DNA from: Thermodesulfobacteriota bacterium
GTDB taxonomy: Bacteria; Desulfobacterota; Anaeroferrophillalia; Anaeroferrophillales; Tharpellaceae
Length of the DNA stretch: 54,366 nucleotides
NCBI GenBank assembly: GCA_024762675.1
Contig: JANTGZ010000006.1
Coordinates: 1 to 54,366 of the forward strand
Direction of reading: 5' to 3'
Both the position numbers and the translations under genes were made by a program. The notes beneath the pieces were generated by a model. It was not told the origin of the DNA, ran no database searches, and saw only the letters and a list, made by a program, of their open reading frames with translations. The stretch's first letter is position 1. Every line of letters begins with the position of its first letter. Below, piece after piece: positions 9,024-18,037 of the stretch.

Positions 9024-10499
9024 CTACCTACTAAGTTTTTCGCGAAGACGTAAAAGTTCAACCCTGTCGTCAAAGAAAACTTTTGTCCCGGCAATTTCCT
9101 GATAATCTTCATGGCCTTTTCCGGCCAACAAAAGAATGTCTTGGCTTCCCATCATCATGACGGCCGTATCTATAGCCCGACGGCGGTCGAGAATAACCTC
9201 AAAAGATTTTTGCGCCGGAATGCCGGAAACAATTTCAGCGGCAATCACTTGAGGATCTTCAGAACGGGGATTGTCATTTGTGACAATAACGTGATCGGCA
9301 TAGGCAGCAGCCACCCGGCCCATGCGAGGCCGTTTATCACGATCGCGGTCACCGCCACAGCCGAAAACTACAATCAAACGACGATGTGGAACCTTCTTAA
9401 GAGTTTGCAAAACTTTTAGCAGTGCGTCATCTGCATGTGCATAATCAACCAAGGCCAGAGATTGATTAGGAAAGTTCACCGCTTGCAAACGCCCCGGCAC
9501 CCCGGATGTTGTAGCCAGGGCGCCAATCACCTCTTGCCATGGAACACCCAGACCTCGGGCCAGCAGAGCTGCTGCCGCCATATTATCAGCGTTGTAACTC
9601 CCGATCAACGGTGCTCGCCAGCGACGTGCCCCATAACGTCCGGTTAATTGGCAAACCTGACCTAAAAGACCTTCCCGAACGACCCTTAAGCGGTAATCAG
9701 CATCCCTTCGCAAACGCCCCCAAGAGAGAACCCCACGACCGGCCAGTTCTCTTTGCAGACGCCGACCATAACGATCATCACCATTAACCAAAATCACCGC
9801 ATCATCTAGCAGCAACTCCTGAAAAAGAGCTCGTTTAGCAAGGTAGTAGTTTTCCATAGTCTGATGGTAATCAAGATGATCACCGCTTAAGTTAGTAAAA
9901 ATCGCCCCGGCAAAACGAGCCTTCCCTAAACGACTCTGCATCAAGGCATGACTTGAAACTTCTAGCAGAGCCCGACGACAGCCGTTTTTTACCATCCGGG
10001 AAAAGAGAGACTGCAGAACAAAAGGGTCGGGAGTCGTACGGGCCGCCGCCTCCCAGGTACCGCCACAGTCATAACCGACGGTTCCCACCATACCGACTTT
10101 TTTATCAATCTGCGAAAAAATATCCCGCAACAAGAAGGCGGTTGTCGTCTTGCCGTTAGTTCCAGTAATGCCGACCAGTTCAAGCTCTTGAGCCGGGAAA
10201 CCATACATCACCTCGGCAGCTCCGGCAGCAGCCTTGTAAGCATCAGAAACCTGCAAGCAGGCTATGCCTGAAGCCAGCTCAAGTCTTCTTTCACTGACAA
10301 CTGCTACAGCCCCGGCGGCCAAAGCCTGATCCAGATAACTATGCCCATCATCCAAAGACCCGCTGACCGCCACAAAAAGCCAACCCGGCCTGACTTTACG
10401 AGAATCATTAGTCGCCCCGGCAATCATCATCCGATCATCACCCTTCACATCTTTTATAAAGGGACGTAAATAGTCAATATAAGAACGCAACGGCTTCAA
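9024..10499 (-). CDS. murE: UDP-MurNAc-tripeptide ligase MurE (meso-diaminopimelate type)
   Basis: This 491-residue cytoplasmic Mur ligase adds the third amino acid to UDP-MurNAc-L-Ala-D-Glu. The ATP-binding GITGTNGKTTT motif, the carbamylated-lysine region (SSHALMQSRL) and the C-terminal DNPRSEDP are all visible. The DNPR motif is the known marker for meso-diaminopimelate specificity, which fits a Gram-negative wall. Unlike many bacteria, the gene is not followed by murF, mraY and murD here, so it lies outside the usual dcw cluster, at least on its downstream side. tRNA-Lys lies just upstream on the same strand. Confidence 0.95.
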   Translation of the reverse strand: MKPLRSYIDYLRPFIKDVKGDDRMMIAGATNDSRKVRPGWLFVAVSGSLDDGHSYLDQALAAGAVAVVSERRLELASGIACLQVSDAYKAAAGAAEVMYGFPAQELELVGITGTNGKTTTAFLLRDIFSQIDKKVGMVGTVGYDCGGTWEAAARTTPDPFVLQSLFSRMVKNGCRRALLEVSSHALMQSRLGKARFAGAIFTNLSGDHLDYHQTMENYYLAKRALFQELLLDDAVILVNGDDRYGRRLQRELAGRGVLSWGRLRRDADYRLRVVREGLLGQVCQLTGRYGARRWRAPLIGSYNADNMAAAALLARGLGVPWQEVIGALATTSGVPGRLQAVNFPNQSLALVDYAHADDALLKVLQTLKKVPHRRLIVVFGCGGDRDRDKRPRMGRVAAAYADHVIVTNDNPRSEDPQVIAAEIVSGIPAQKSFEVILDRRRAIDTAVMMMGSQDILLLAGKGHEDYQEIAGTKVFFDDRVELLRLREKLSR

Positions 10500-10593
10500 A
10501 TAAAATCTCCCCTTAATTTAAAGAATCACCAAGCGGTTGAAATCAGAAAACAACAAGTCCAAAATATCCATTACCACCAAATCAACTTTAACG

Positions 10594-10632
10594 CAAAGAA
10601 GCCACACAGTTTGACACTGTGCGGCTTCTTTG
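10594..10632 (-). terminator. Hairpin terminator downstream of tRNA-Lys
   Basis: A 17-base arm pairs with its complement around a five-base loop. The single imperfect pair is a G-T wobble when read on the minus strand but an A-C mismatch on the plus strand, so the hairpin is shaped for minus-strand RNA, i.e. the tRNA transcript. The T-run after it is short. Confidence 0.7.
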
Positions 10633-10642
10633 TGAATTTCTT

Positions 10643-10718
10643 TGGTGAGCCGTGCAGGGGTCGAACCTGCGACCCTCTGATTAAAAGTCAGATGCTCTAC
10701 CAACTGAGCTAACGGCCC
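10643..10718 (-). tRNA. tRNA-Lys (anticodon TTT)
   Basis: The minus strand folds as a 76-base tRNA with encoded CCA. The acceptor stem GGGCCGT pairs with ACGGCTC (one G-T), discriminator A. The anticodon stem and loop is CTGACTTTTAATCAG, giving anticodon TTT. The T arm GCAGGTTCGACCCCTGC is perfect. Confidence 0.97.
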
Positions 10719-10743
10719 CGATCAATTTCTCAATCGAGGGGCG

Positions 10744-10772
10744 CTTCTATCAAAAGCCCCGGGCTTTGTCAA
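10744..10772 (-). promoter_or_regulatory. Sigma-70 promoter of tRNA-Lys
   Basis: TTGACA, a 17-base spacer and TAGAAG lie about 25 bases before the tRNA. The GC-rich discriminator (CGCCCC) after the -10 box is typical of stringently controlled stable-RNA promoters. Confidence 0.7.
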
Positions 10773-11034
10773 GAAAAATTCGGGCACCAAATCTGCTTAC
10801 ACTGAAACACAAGAATCTGTCATCCCAAGCACCACCAAGGTTTCCGCAACCCAACCTAGACGCCCCCGAGTTCCGCAAAAAAGCTGCCTTAGAATAGGTT
10901 CTTACCTCATCATCTGACCTGACACAAAAAAAACTTTCAGTTTACTCTTGTGTTTTGAGAAATAAAACACTATCATCACCGAAAAGTAATGAGGTACAGC
11001 CATTTTCAACCCTTTTTTTGATCTGAGGTGTATT
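10773..11034. other. Intergenic region upstream of the first TRAP operon
   Basis: No convincing gene is seen. It contains an inverted repeat, GTGTTTT at 10950-10956 and AAAACAC at 10964-10970, 65-85 bases before the TRAP binding-protein gene. This has the size and symmetry of a GntR- or LacI-type operator, but no regulator gene lies next to it. TGAGGTG just before 11035 is the ribosome binding site. Confidence 0.4.
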
Positions 11035-12060
11035 ATGAATAGAAAAATACAATTCCGCTTTTTTTGTTTTATATCACTAATAATCGTTTCTGCCCTGTTC
11101 ATACTTCCTGTCAACAGCATTGCTAAAGAGAAAAAGATCCGCTTCTCGTACAGTATTTTCTTTCCACCTACACATGCACAATGCAAAGCCGGTGAGGCCT
11201 GGGCCAAAGAGATCGAAAACAGAAGTAACGGTCGGATTGAAATTACGGTCTACCCTGGAGGCACATTGACCAAAGCCCCGCAGGTCTACGATGGCGTTGT
11301 TAATGGTATTTCCGACATCGGCATGTCATGCTTTGCCTACACCAGGGGAAGATTCCCACTCCTTGAAGGCCTTGATCTGCCGGTCGGCTATCCAGACGGC
11401 AAAACCGCCACCCGCATCGCTACAACTATCACCAAAGAGTTCAACCCAAAAGAAGTACAGGATACAAAAATCTTATATGTTCATGCCCATGGCCCAGGCG
11501 TTCTCCATACCAAAAAGAGGGGGGTTCAACAATTGGCCGATCTCAAAGGAATGAAAATCCGCTCTACCGGTCTCAGTGCTAAAATAGTCAAAACTCTAGG
11601 TGCCCTGCCGGTTGCCATGCCCCAAGGTGACACCTACGAAGCTCTACAGAAAGGTACCGTTGACGGAACCATCGGGCCAATCGAAGTTCTAAAAGGATGG
11701 AAACAGGGCGAGGTTATCAAATACAGTACTGACATCCCAAGTATCGGCTACACGACCTCCATGTTTGTTGTCATGAACAAAAGAAAATGGCAGTCCCTGC
11801 CTGATAGCCTGAAAAAGATCTTCGAAGATGTCAGCAGTGAATGGGTCACGGTTCAAGGCCAGGCCTGGGATGACGCTGATGCTGCCGGACGTGCCTACAC
11901 ACTGGAAAAGGGAAATAAGATCTACAATCTCTCAGAAACCGAGAGTGCTGCCTGGAAAACCCAGGTCAGACCGATACTGGATGACTATGTCAAAAAAACA
12001 ACCAGCAAAGGCTTACCGGGAGACAAAGTCCTAGCCCGGATTATAGAGATGCTGAACTGA
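11035..12060 (+). CDS. dctP: TRAP transporter solute-binding protein, DctP family
   Basis: This 341-residue periplasmic protein captures a substrate for the TRAP permease encoded next to it. A Sec signal peptide covers about residues 1-30 (cleavage near NSIAKE). The mature protein has the DctP architecture, with [10 protein letters not shown] supplying the conserved Arg that pairs with a substrate carboxylate. The VDGTIGP motif is also typical. Ligands for this family are mostly organic acids; the exact substrate cannot be read. It is followed after 110 bases by the small and large permease genes on the same strand, and by a terminator after the large one. Confidence 0.92.
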   Translation: MNRKIQFRFFCFISLIIVSALFILPVNSIAKEKKIRFSYSIFFPPTHAQCKAGEAWAKEIENRSNGRIEITVYPGGTLTKAPQVYDGVVNGISDIGMSCFAYTRGRFPLLEGLDLPVGYPDGKTATRIATTITKEFNPKEVQDTKILYVHAHGPGVLHTKKRGVQQLADLKGMKIRSTGLSAKIVKTLGALPVAMPQGDTYEALQKGTVDGTIGPIEVLKGWKQGEVIKYSTDIPSIGYTTSMFVVMNKRKWQSLPDSLKKIFEDVSSEWVTVQGQAWDDADAAGRAYTLEKGNKIYNLSETESAAWKTQVRPILDDYVKKTTSKGLPGDKVLARIIEMLN

Positions 12061-12170
12061 CCGCTTACTGAAAGCTCATTAACCAGTAGAGATAATATGT
12101 CAGCAGGGAGAAGTCAGCCGAGAATACCATTTCAACTGACCTCTATTTAACAACGACACCAACAAGAGAA

Positions 12171-12656
12171 GTGAAAAGCGTGACCAAAATAACCAGACAG
12201 TTAGTAGACCTGATGAATTACCTGGCAGGCCTCAGCATCCTTGCGATGATGTTGCTGACTTGCGCTGATGTATTATTACGCCTTTTCAAGCACCCGATTC
12301 TCGGGGCTTACGAACTAGTCGGCCTTTTAGGGGCCCTGACTATCGCCTTTGCAATCCCGGCCACAACCTTGAATAAAGGTCATGTTGCGGTAGATTTCAT
12401 GGTCGAAAAACTACCTCCTCCGGCCCAAAAAATCTGCATAATTATGGCCAATCTGCTGAGCCTTTCTCTGTTCGCATTAATCGCCTGGCAATCTTTTCTC
12501 TACGCTGACATGCTCAGGTCAACCGGAGAGGTTACCTTAAGTCTGCAAATGCCTTTTTACCCTATCGTTTACGCTATCTCAGCCGCCTCTCTGCTGGTCT
12601 GTATAGTGCTTCTCCTTGAACTTGCAACTCTCAAACCAAAGGTACCGGCAACATGA
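12171..12656 (+). CDS. dctQ: TRAP transporter small permease, DctQ family
   Basis: This 161-residue inner-membrane protein has four predicted membrane segments and is the DctQ subunit that partners the large permease. Motifs such as ADVLLRLFKHPI and the GAYELVGLLGALT stretch are typical. The start is GTG at 12171 with AAGAGA upstream; a second in-frame GTG at 12180 is a possible alternative. The last four bases overlap the large-permease gene (ATGA), consistent with translational coupling. Confidence 0.9.
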   Translation: MKSVTKITRQLVDLMNYLAGLSILAMMLLTCADVLLRLFKHPILGAYELVGLLGALTIAFAIPATTLNKGHVAVDFMVEKLPPPAQKICIIMANLLSLSLFALIAWQSFLYADMLRSTGEVTLSLQMPFYPIVYAISAASLLVCIVLLLELATLKPKVPAT

Positions 12657-13954
12657 GTCCTTGTGCCATTGGCCTGATTGGACTTGCGGCTCTGATTCTG
12701 CTTCTTTTTGCCAGGGTCCCGGTTGGCTTTGCCATGGCTATAGTCGGTTTTACCGGTTTCGTGCAATTGGTCAACCTGGACGCAGCCCTCTCGCTATTGG
12801 CCCGGGATGTCTTTTCGACCTTCAGCTCTTACGGTTTGACTGTCATACCACTCTTTATATTTATGGGGCAGGTATCCTTTCACGCCGGCATCAGCCGGCG
12901 TCTCTACGATACCGCCTACGCCTTCATCGGCCACCGGCCTGGTGGGCTGGCGATGGCAACGGTTGGTGCCTGTACCGCCTTTGGCGCAATTTGCGGCTCC
13001 TCCCCGGCAACTGCTGCAACCATGGCGACCGTCGCCCTGCCGGAGATGAAACGCTACAACTACTCTATGGAACTGGGCACCGGGGCCGTTGCTTCCGGCG
13101 GCAGCCTTGGCATGTTAATTCCGCCCAGCGTGGTATTTATTGTCTACGGAATCATGACCGAACAATCGATCGGCAAACTTTTTATGGCCGGCATCATTCC
13201 GGGATTGTTGATCGCCAGCCTCTTCTGCCTCGCAATCGCCTTCTCCTGTCACCGAAACCCTGAACTCGGCCCTCCCGGCCCTCCCACAAGTCGGCGAGAT
13301 AAAATTCAGTCCCTCAGAGGAACCGGCGAAACCCTGCTTCTTTTCGGCCTGGTTATGGGTGGCCTCTTCGTCGGTTTTTTTACCCCTACTGAGGCAGGTG
13401 CAATTGGTGCCTTATGCAGTATCGGGATTGCGCTTATGGGTCGCAACCTTACCTTTGTAAAACTGAAAACTGCGCTTTTTGAAACCACCCGTACCGCCTG
13501 CATGGTCATGATCATTGTTACCGGGGCCGTGATTTTCGGCCATTTTCTAGCTGTTACCAGAATCCCATTTGACCTGGCGGGCTGGGTTGCCGGCCTGCCG
13601 CTACCCCGTTTTATCATAATGATGGTCATTATTGCGGTCTATTTAATCGGCGGTTGCTTCATCGACGCCCTGGCCCTGATCCTCTTGACCGTACCAATCT
13701 TTTACCCGGTCACCCTAGCTCTCAATTACGACCCGATATGGTTTGGCGTCATCATAGTCCTGGTCACTCAGATGGGGGTTATTTCGCCCCCGGTTGGCAT
13801 CAATGTCTACGTCGTCAAAGGGGTGGCGCCAGAAATTCCGCTAGCAACCATTTTTAAAGGGGTCATCCCTTTTCTTATTGCCTTGGTTGCCGGCACCATT
13901 CTCTTGATCGCCATCCCACAAATTTCACTTTTTCTGCCCGGCTTGATGAATTGA
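12653..13954 (+). CDS. dctM: TRAP transporter large permease, DctM family
   Basis: This 433-residue integral membrane protein is the sodium-coupled transport subunit, with about twelve membrane segments. Conserved features include GAICGSSPATAATMATVALPE (in part), IPPSVVFIVYG, FTPTEAGAIGA and VISPPVGINVYVVKG, which form the two hairpin and ion-binding regions of the DctM fold. It overlaps dctQ by four bases and ends the operon before a strong terminator. Confidence 0.94.
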   Translation: MSPCAIGLIGLAALILLLFARVPVGFAMAIVGFTGFVQLVNLDAALSLLARDVFSTFSSYGLTVIPLFIFMGQVSFHAGISRRLYDTAYAFIGHRPGGLAMATVGACTAFGAICGSSPATAATMATVALPEMKRYNYSMELGTGAVASGGSLGMLIPPSVVFIVYGIMTEQSIGKLFMAGIIPGLLIASLFCLAIAFSCHRNPELGPPGPPTSRRDKIQSLRGTGETLLLFGLVMGGLFVGFFTPTEAGAIGALCSIGIALMGRNLTFVKLKTALFETTRTACMVMIIVTGAVIFGHFLAVTRIPFDLAGWVAGLPLPRFIIMMVIIAVYLIGGCFIDALALILLTVPIFYPVTLALNYDPIWFGVIIVLVTQMGVISPPVGINVYVVKGVAPEIPLATIFKGVIPFLIALVAGTILLIAIPQISLFLPGLMN

Positions 13955-14018
13955 TCCAGAAAGCTTCCAAGATCCAGCATAAGAGAGAGTATCCCCCTCT
14001 AAAAAATTACCCCAAAAG

Positions 14019-14053
14019 CAGAAAGGGCCGAGTGAAACACCCGGCCCTTTCTG
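14019..14053. terminator. Bidirectional terminator between convergent operons
   Basis: CAGAAAGGGCCG pairs perfectly with CGGCCCTTTCTG. T-runs follow on the plus strand (TTTT) and on the minus strand (CTTTTGG). It lies between dctM (+) and the universal stress protein gene (-) and can serve both. Confidence 0.85.
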
Positions 14054-14080
14054 TTTTCAACATAATTAAAAAAACAAAAT

Positions 14081-14509
14081 TCAGCGGATCAAAAGTACTG
14101 GCGAATGGCACTCCTGAACTACTTTATTAGCAACTGAACCAAACATGAGGTTAGTAAGCTTGCCGGCACTATTAGGCGAGATAAAAACAAAATCAACCCC
14201 TTCACTCGCAGCCACTCGACAAATCACCTCAGCAGGATTACCGCGTTCCACTCGGGTATCGGCCAGAACCCCGGCCTTATCAAGCTCCAGGCGATGACGT
14301 TCAACAACTTTCTCACAATGACTAATCGATTGAGCTGTAATCAGTTCGAGTTGAGCCTGCTGAAATCCATGATACTCAAGCTGAGAGAAAGGCACGACAA
14401 TCAACAGGGTTACCGTCATCGGTATCTGCTCTTTCATCTTGACAATATACTGCAAGGTTCGATGAGCAGCTACAGAATCATCAACCGGGACTAATACTCT
14501 TACGGTCAT
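14081..14509 (-). CDS. Universal stress protein, UspA family
   Basis: This 142-residue cytoplasmic protein has the UspA fold: VRVLVPVDDSVAAHRTL at the start and a C-terminal nucleotide-loop region ending in MFGSVANKVV...SPVLLIR. It lies 51 bases downstream of a TRAP large permease on the same strand. This matches the known case of TeaD, an ATP-binding UspA protein that regulates the Halomonas TeaABC ectoine transporter. By analogy it may regulate the adjacent transporter; this is inference from context. Confidence 0.88.
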   Translation of the reverse strand: MTVRVLVPVDDSVAAHRTLQYIVKMKEQIPMTVTLLIVVPFSQLEYHGFQQAQLELITAQSISHCEKVVERHRLELDKAGVLADTRVERGNPAEVICRVAASEGVDFVFISPNSAGKLTNLMFGSVANKVVQECHSPVLLIR

Positions 14510-14560
14510 ATTTTATCTCCAGATCAAATACATTTTAAAGAAAAAAGTTCAGTCAACAAA

Positions 14561-15850
14561 TCAAAGGCCGTAAAACATTCTTGGCAAAAAAAGTACCAGA
14601 TCGGCCCAATAGGTCAGAATCAACAAGATAACAATCTGGATGGCTAAAAAAGGCAGTACTGCTTTGGTCACGTAGATCAAGCCACGATTAACCAGAGCCC
14701 CGGTAATATAGAGGCTGACACCAAGTGGAGGCGTACAGTATCCGATCCCTAAATTAACCGTCATCAAAAGACCAAAATGGAGTGAACTGATATTATACTC
14801 CGGCAGCATCGGCAACAGAATCGGAGCCAGAATCAACGTGGCGGAAATAATATCCATAAACATGCCGACTATCAACAGCATAACATTGACGATCAACAGG
14901 AAAGCCCAAGCCGAATGAACCTGACTGACAACCGCCTCTGCTAAAATTGACGGGATCTGCTCCAGAGTCAGATAACGACCGAAGGCAGTAGCTCCAGCCA
15001 CGATTATCAGGAGAGTGGCTGAGGTTACCGCAGAGGATACCACCACATCTTTGATCTTATTGAGTTTCATATCCTTATGGATGAAAATCTCAACAACAAA
15101 GGCGTAGACACAAGCCACCACAGCAGCTTCATTGGCTGTAAAGACACCGGAAAAAATACCGCCAAAGATAATTACCGGCAACATCAGCGCCCAGAAACCC
15201 TCACGTAAGACCGCTATCAACTCTTTAAAGGTTGGAGCTGGAGAACGTTTAAAATTCCGGTTCCGACAATAGAAGTAAGAGTATAGCGACATACCTACAA
15301 TGATCATGAATCCTGGAACAAATCCGGTCATAAAGAGGGCCGCCAGGGAGTCGTTACTGACCATCGAGTAGAGGATCATCGAGATACTGGGCGGAATGAT
15401 AACCCCTAGAATCGGCGCCGTGGTCATTATACCGACACTAAATTTCTCGTCGTATTGATTATCCATCAACGCCGGAATCATGAAACCCCCGATCGCAACC
15501 ACAGTGGCAACCGTTGATCCCGAGATGGCACCAAACATTCCACAGGCAAGTACTCCAGCCATAGCTAGGCCACCAGGGAAAAAGCCAACAACCGCATTGG
15601 CAACCTTAATAAGCTTGTCGACGATAGAACCGGAGGTCATAATATTTCCGCAGAGGATAAAGAAGAGCACCACAACCAGGGCAAAATTGTCCATACTGCG
15701 AAATAATGTCTGGGCCAGCATCAGAATCGGCATATCCGTAAAGTAGACAAAACCAAGAATACTGGTAAAAAAAAGGCACATAAAAACCGGAACGGTAGCC
15801 CCCAGACAACCGAGCAGGCAAAGTACAATAATTAAATAGCTACTATCCAT
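14561..15850 (-). CDS. dctM: TRAP transporter large permease, DctM family (second system)
   Basis: This 429-residue multi-spanning membrane protein is the transport subunit of a second TRAP system. The signatures GAISGSTVATVVAIGGF, IPPSISMILYSM, FTANEAAVVA and CTPPLGVSLYITGAL are the DctM hairpin and ion-site motifs. It overlaps the small permease by one base at 15850 and is followed by the UspA-type gene. It differs clearly from the plus-strand paralogue at 12653, so the two are separate systems rather than a recent duplication. Confidence 0.94.
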   Translation of the reverse strand: MDSSYLIIVLCLLGCLGATVPVFMCLFFTSILGFVYFTDMPILMLAQTLFRSMDNFALVVVLFFILCGNIMTSGSIVDKLIKVANAVVGFFPGGLAMAGVLACGMFGAISGSTVATVVAIGGFMIPALMDNQYDEKFSVGIMTTAPILGVIIPPSISMILYSMVSNDSLAALFMTGFVPGFMIIVGMSLYSYFYCRNRNFKRSPAPTFKELIAVLREGFWALMLPVIIFGGIFSGVFTANEAAVVACVYAFVVEIFIHKDMKLNKIKDVVVSSAVTSATLLIIVAGATAFGRYLTLEQIPSILAEAVVSQVHSAWAFLLIVNVMLLIVGMFMDIISATLILAPILLPMLPEYNISSLHFGLLMTVNLGIGYCTPPLGVSLYITGALVNRGLIYVTKAVLPFLAIQIVILLILTYWADLVLFLPRMFYGL

Positions 15851-16344
15851 TATTTATTAACCTGCTGACCGGTAAAATCTTCCCAAACCACCATAATTGT
15901 TCTAATTATCATCATCCCCCCCATAAGTGGAAGAATCGCATAAAGTATCACCAGCGGAATCCCCAAAATGATAGTCTTCTGATGGGTCTCAAGCTGCAAT
16001 GCAGCCATCTGCCAACCAAGATAAAAAATCAACACGCTGTACCCAAGAGTACAAAGATTACTAAAATAATCGAGTGGTTTCTTTAAGAAGGGAACGATCT
16101 GAGGTAGAGCATCAATCCTGATCATAGAACGATTTTTCAAGGCCGCTGAGCAACCGATAAAAGTAGTATAAATTATAATTTCACGAATCAGTTCTTCCGA
16201 CCAGGCCAGTGAATAGTGAATCGTATAGCGTAATACGACATTGACAAAGAGTGAAATCAGTCCCACCATTACCGCAATAAAAATTGTCCACTCTTCAAAA
16301 AACGAGAATATTTTGTCAATAATCTTAAAACTTTTAGCGACCAT
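15850..16344 (-). CDS. dctQ: TRAP transporter small permease, DctQ family (second system)
   Basis: This 164-residue protein has four predicted membrane segments and the DctQ signatures NVVLRYTIHYSLAWSEE and YTTFIGCSAALKNRSMIRID. It sits between the binding-protein gene and the large permease. A terminator-like hairpin at 16410-16446 separates it from the binding-protein gene. Confidence 0.9.
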   Translation of the reverse strand: MVAKSFKIIDKIFSFFEEWTIFIAVMVGLISLFVNVVLRYTIHYSLAWSEELIREIIIYTTFIGCSAALKNRSMIRIDALPQIVPFLKKPLDYFSNLCTLGYSVLIFYLGWQMAALQLETHQKTIILGIPLVILYAILPLMGGMMIIRTIMVVWEDFTGQQVNK

Positions 16345-16409
16345 AATTAATCCGAATCTACAATAACGACTTCCAGGAGGATATCCAAGAATGTCCTTTT
16401 TCTACCCTT

Positions 16410-16446
16410 AAAAAAAAGGAGCCGGAAGTTTCTACTTCCGGCTCCT
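16410..16446 (-). terminator. Intra-operon terminator/attenuator between dctP and dctQ
   Basis: A perfect 12-bp stem (AGGAGCCGGAAG with its complement) and a six-base loop are followed on the minus strand by eight T. It lies directly after the binding-protein gene and about 65 bases before the small permease. Partial termination here would make binding protein in excess over permease, a common arrangement. Confidence 0.85.
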
Positions 16447-16461
16447 GCCACAAATTAGAAA

Positions 16462-17532
16462 TTAATAGTCAAGTGACCGTTTATAGCCCATGAAATCCTG
16501 AACTTTCTTCAGGTAGTCGGCCCCGATCTTGCCAGCCCATTCCTGATGAACCTTATCGCCTTTCACGCGCAGGGTCTCCATCTCATTATCAGACAGTTGA
16601 TAAAAATTAATGCCAGCAGCCTTGGCCTTAGCAATCTGGTCGGTTTCCTGCTTGCGAGTCAAAACACGAGTCTTGGCACACTCTTCGTGAATAACATCAA
16701 GCATGACTTTCTGGAGGTCGGCCGGCAGCGAATTATAGAATTTCTCATTAACAAGGAAGATAAAAAGGCCTTGCGCATAATTGATCTGGGTAAAGTTTTT
16801 GCAAACTTCAAATTTTTTCGTAATATTGCAAACCATAGGTGTATGGTCCAAACCAGTGATAACCTTCTGTTTCAAAGAAATAGGAACATCAGGCCAAGGC
16901 ATAACAACCGGATGCAGGCCCCACTCTTTATAGAGAGTCTGCTGTACTGCGGCTTCAGCGATACGAAATTTCACGTCCTTGGCATCAGCCAAGCTTTTTA
17001 CTGGGTCAACCGTGGCCCAACCATAGTTACCATAACCGGTAATATCAACACCCATTATTCCTTGATGCTTCATGCCATCCAAGAAATACTGCCAATACTC
17101 ACTACCTATATACTTGTCGAGTTTATCGAATGAGTTGATCAAGAATGGCAGATTAATAATACCCATGCGAGGAGCAAGGTTAGTCACCGCCACAGAAGAG
17201 CAGAGCATACCCTGAACCGTATTAGTTTTAAGCATATTAAGAACTTCAACTTCACCACCAAGCTGGTGCAGCGGGTAATATTTCAGGGCGATCTGTCCAT
17301 TACTTTTTTCCCACAGACTGTCACGCACCCGATAACCGGCCGCTACGCCCTCAATAACAGGATGAGAGATATTGGAGACCTTCATTACGTATTTAGCTTT
17401 GGACATATCTACTGTAGATTTCCATTTTGCCAAAGGATTCTTTTTCTTCCCACCCGCAGCCAAGACCGCCGACGAACTAGCCATCAAAACAACTAACACC
17501 AGAACCAGCACACGCATACATATTCTCTTCAT
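16462..17532 (-). CDS. dctP: TRAP transporter solute-binding protein, DctP family (second system)
   Basis: This 356-residue periplasmic binding protein heads the second TRAP operon. A Sec signal peptide covers about residues 1-25 (ending SAVLAAGG). The DctP fold shows SLADAKDVKFRIAE, with the conserved Arg, and a well-preserved C-terminal helical region. GGGG-type Shine-Dalgarno (AAAGGGG) precedes the ATG. The substrate is unknown; it shares only family-level resemblance with the binding protein at 11035. Confidence 0.92.
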   Translation of the reverse strand: MKRICMRVLVLVLVVLMASSSAVLAAGGKKKNPLAKWKSTVDMSKAKYVMKVSNISHPVIEGVAAGYRVRDSLWEKSNGQIALKYYPLHQLGGEVEVLNMLKTNTVQGMLCSSVAVTNLAPRMGIINLPFLINSFDKLDKYIGSEYWQYFLDGMKHQGIMGVDITGYGNYGWATVDPVKSLADAKDVKFRIAEAAVQQTLYKEWGLHPVVMPWPDVPISLKQKVITGLDHTPMVCNITKKFEVCKNFTQINYAQGLFIFLVNEKFYNSLPADLQKVMLDVIHEECAKTRVLTRKQETDQIAKAKAAGINFYQLSDNEMETLRVKGDKVHQEWAGKIGADYLKKVQDFMGYKRSLDY

Positions 17533-18037
17533 CGTCTACCCCTTTTCAACCTTTTTAGGTTACCCAACCAGTATGGCTCAACAATCTACCACACCACCAA
17601 TACTACACATTAATACAAAATTTAAAGATATGTTTCTAGCAAGAAACCACTATCATTAACCAATCAATGCCAGATGGGAAAATATCATCACCAATCTTCT
17701 ATTAAATACCTCAAAAGAATTTTCCAAAACAAAATTATAACCGCATAATGACAACCACTGTAAAGCAAAAAAGCAATGCGCTGTCAAGTGTTAATATAAC
17801 TTTTTTTTAAAATGCAAGTCGGCCCTACTACTAAAACTGAAAAAGAGTATTGATCAGAAAATTAATGTGATAATTTTTCACATCTCCCAGCCAATATGAT
17901 GCAAGCTACTATTTCTCTTGCTTTTAAAGCATTCAACAAGTATTATAAAGCTTACTTACAACACTCAAAGACCTGCCAAGATATTGTAATTAAAAGATAA
18001 AAACGAACTCTTAATATATCACAAGATACCCGGCATC
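17533..18037. other. 505-base divergent intergenic region
   Basis: No gene is seen between the second TRAP operon (minus) and the DUF4390 gene (plus). It is AT-rich. A probable sigma-70 promoter for the TRAP operon lies at 17759-17787. Nothing that fits a riboswitch or small RNA is recognised. Confidence 0.6.
17759..17787 (-). promoter_or_regulatory. Probable sigma-70 promoter of the second TRAP operon
   Basis: On the minus strand, a perfect TTGACA is followed after 17 bases by TTTACA. The start would be near 17751, leaving a 5' leader of about 220 bases before dctP. The -10 match is only moderate. Confidence 0.45.

Noticed and set aside
12616-13263. 215-codon plus-strand open frame
   Set aside because: It overlaps dctQ and dctM in another frame; its Arg/Pro/Leu-rich translation is that of a shadow frame.
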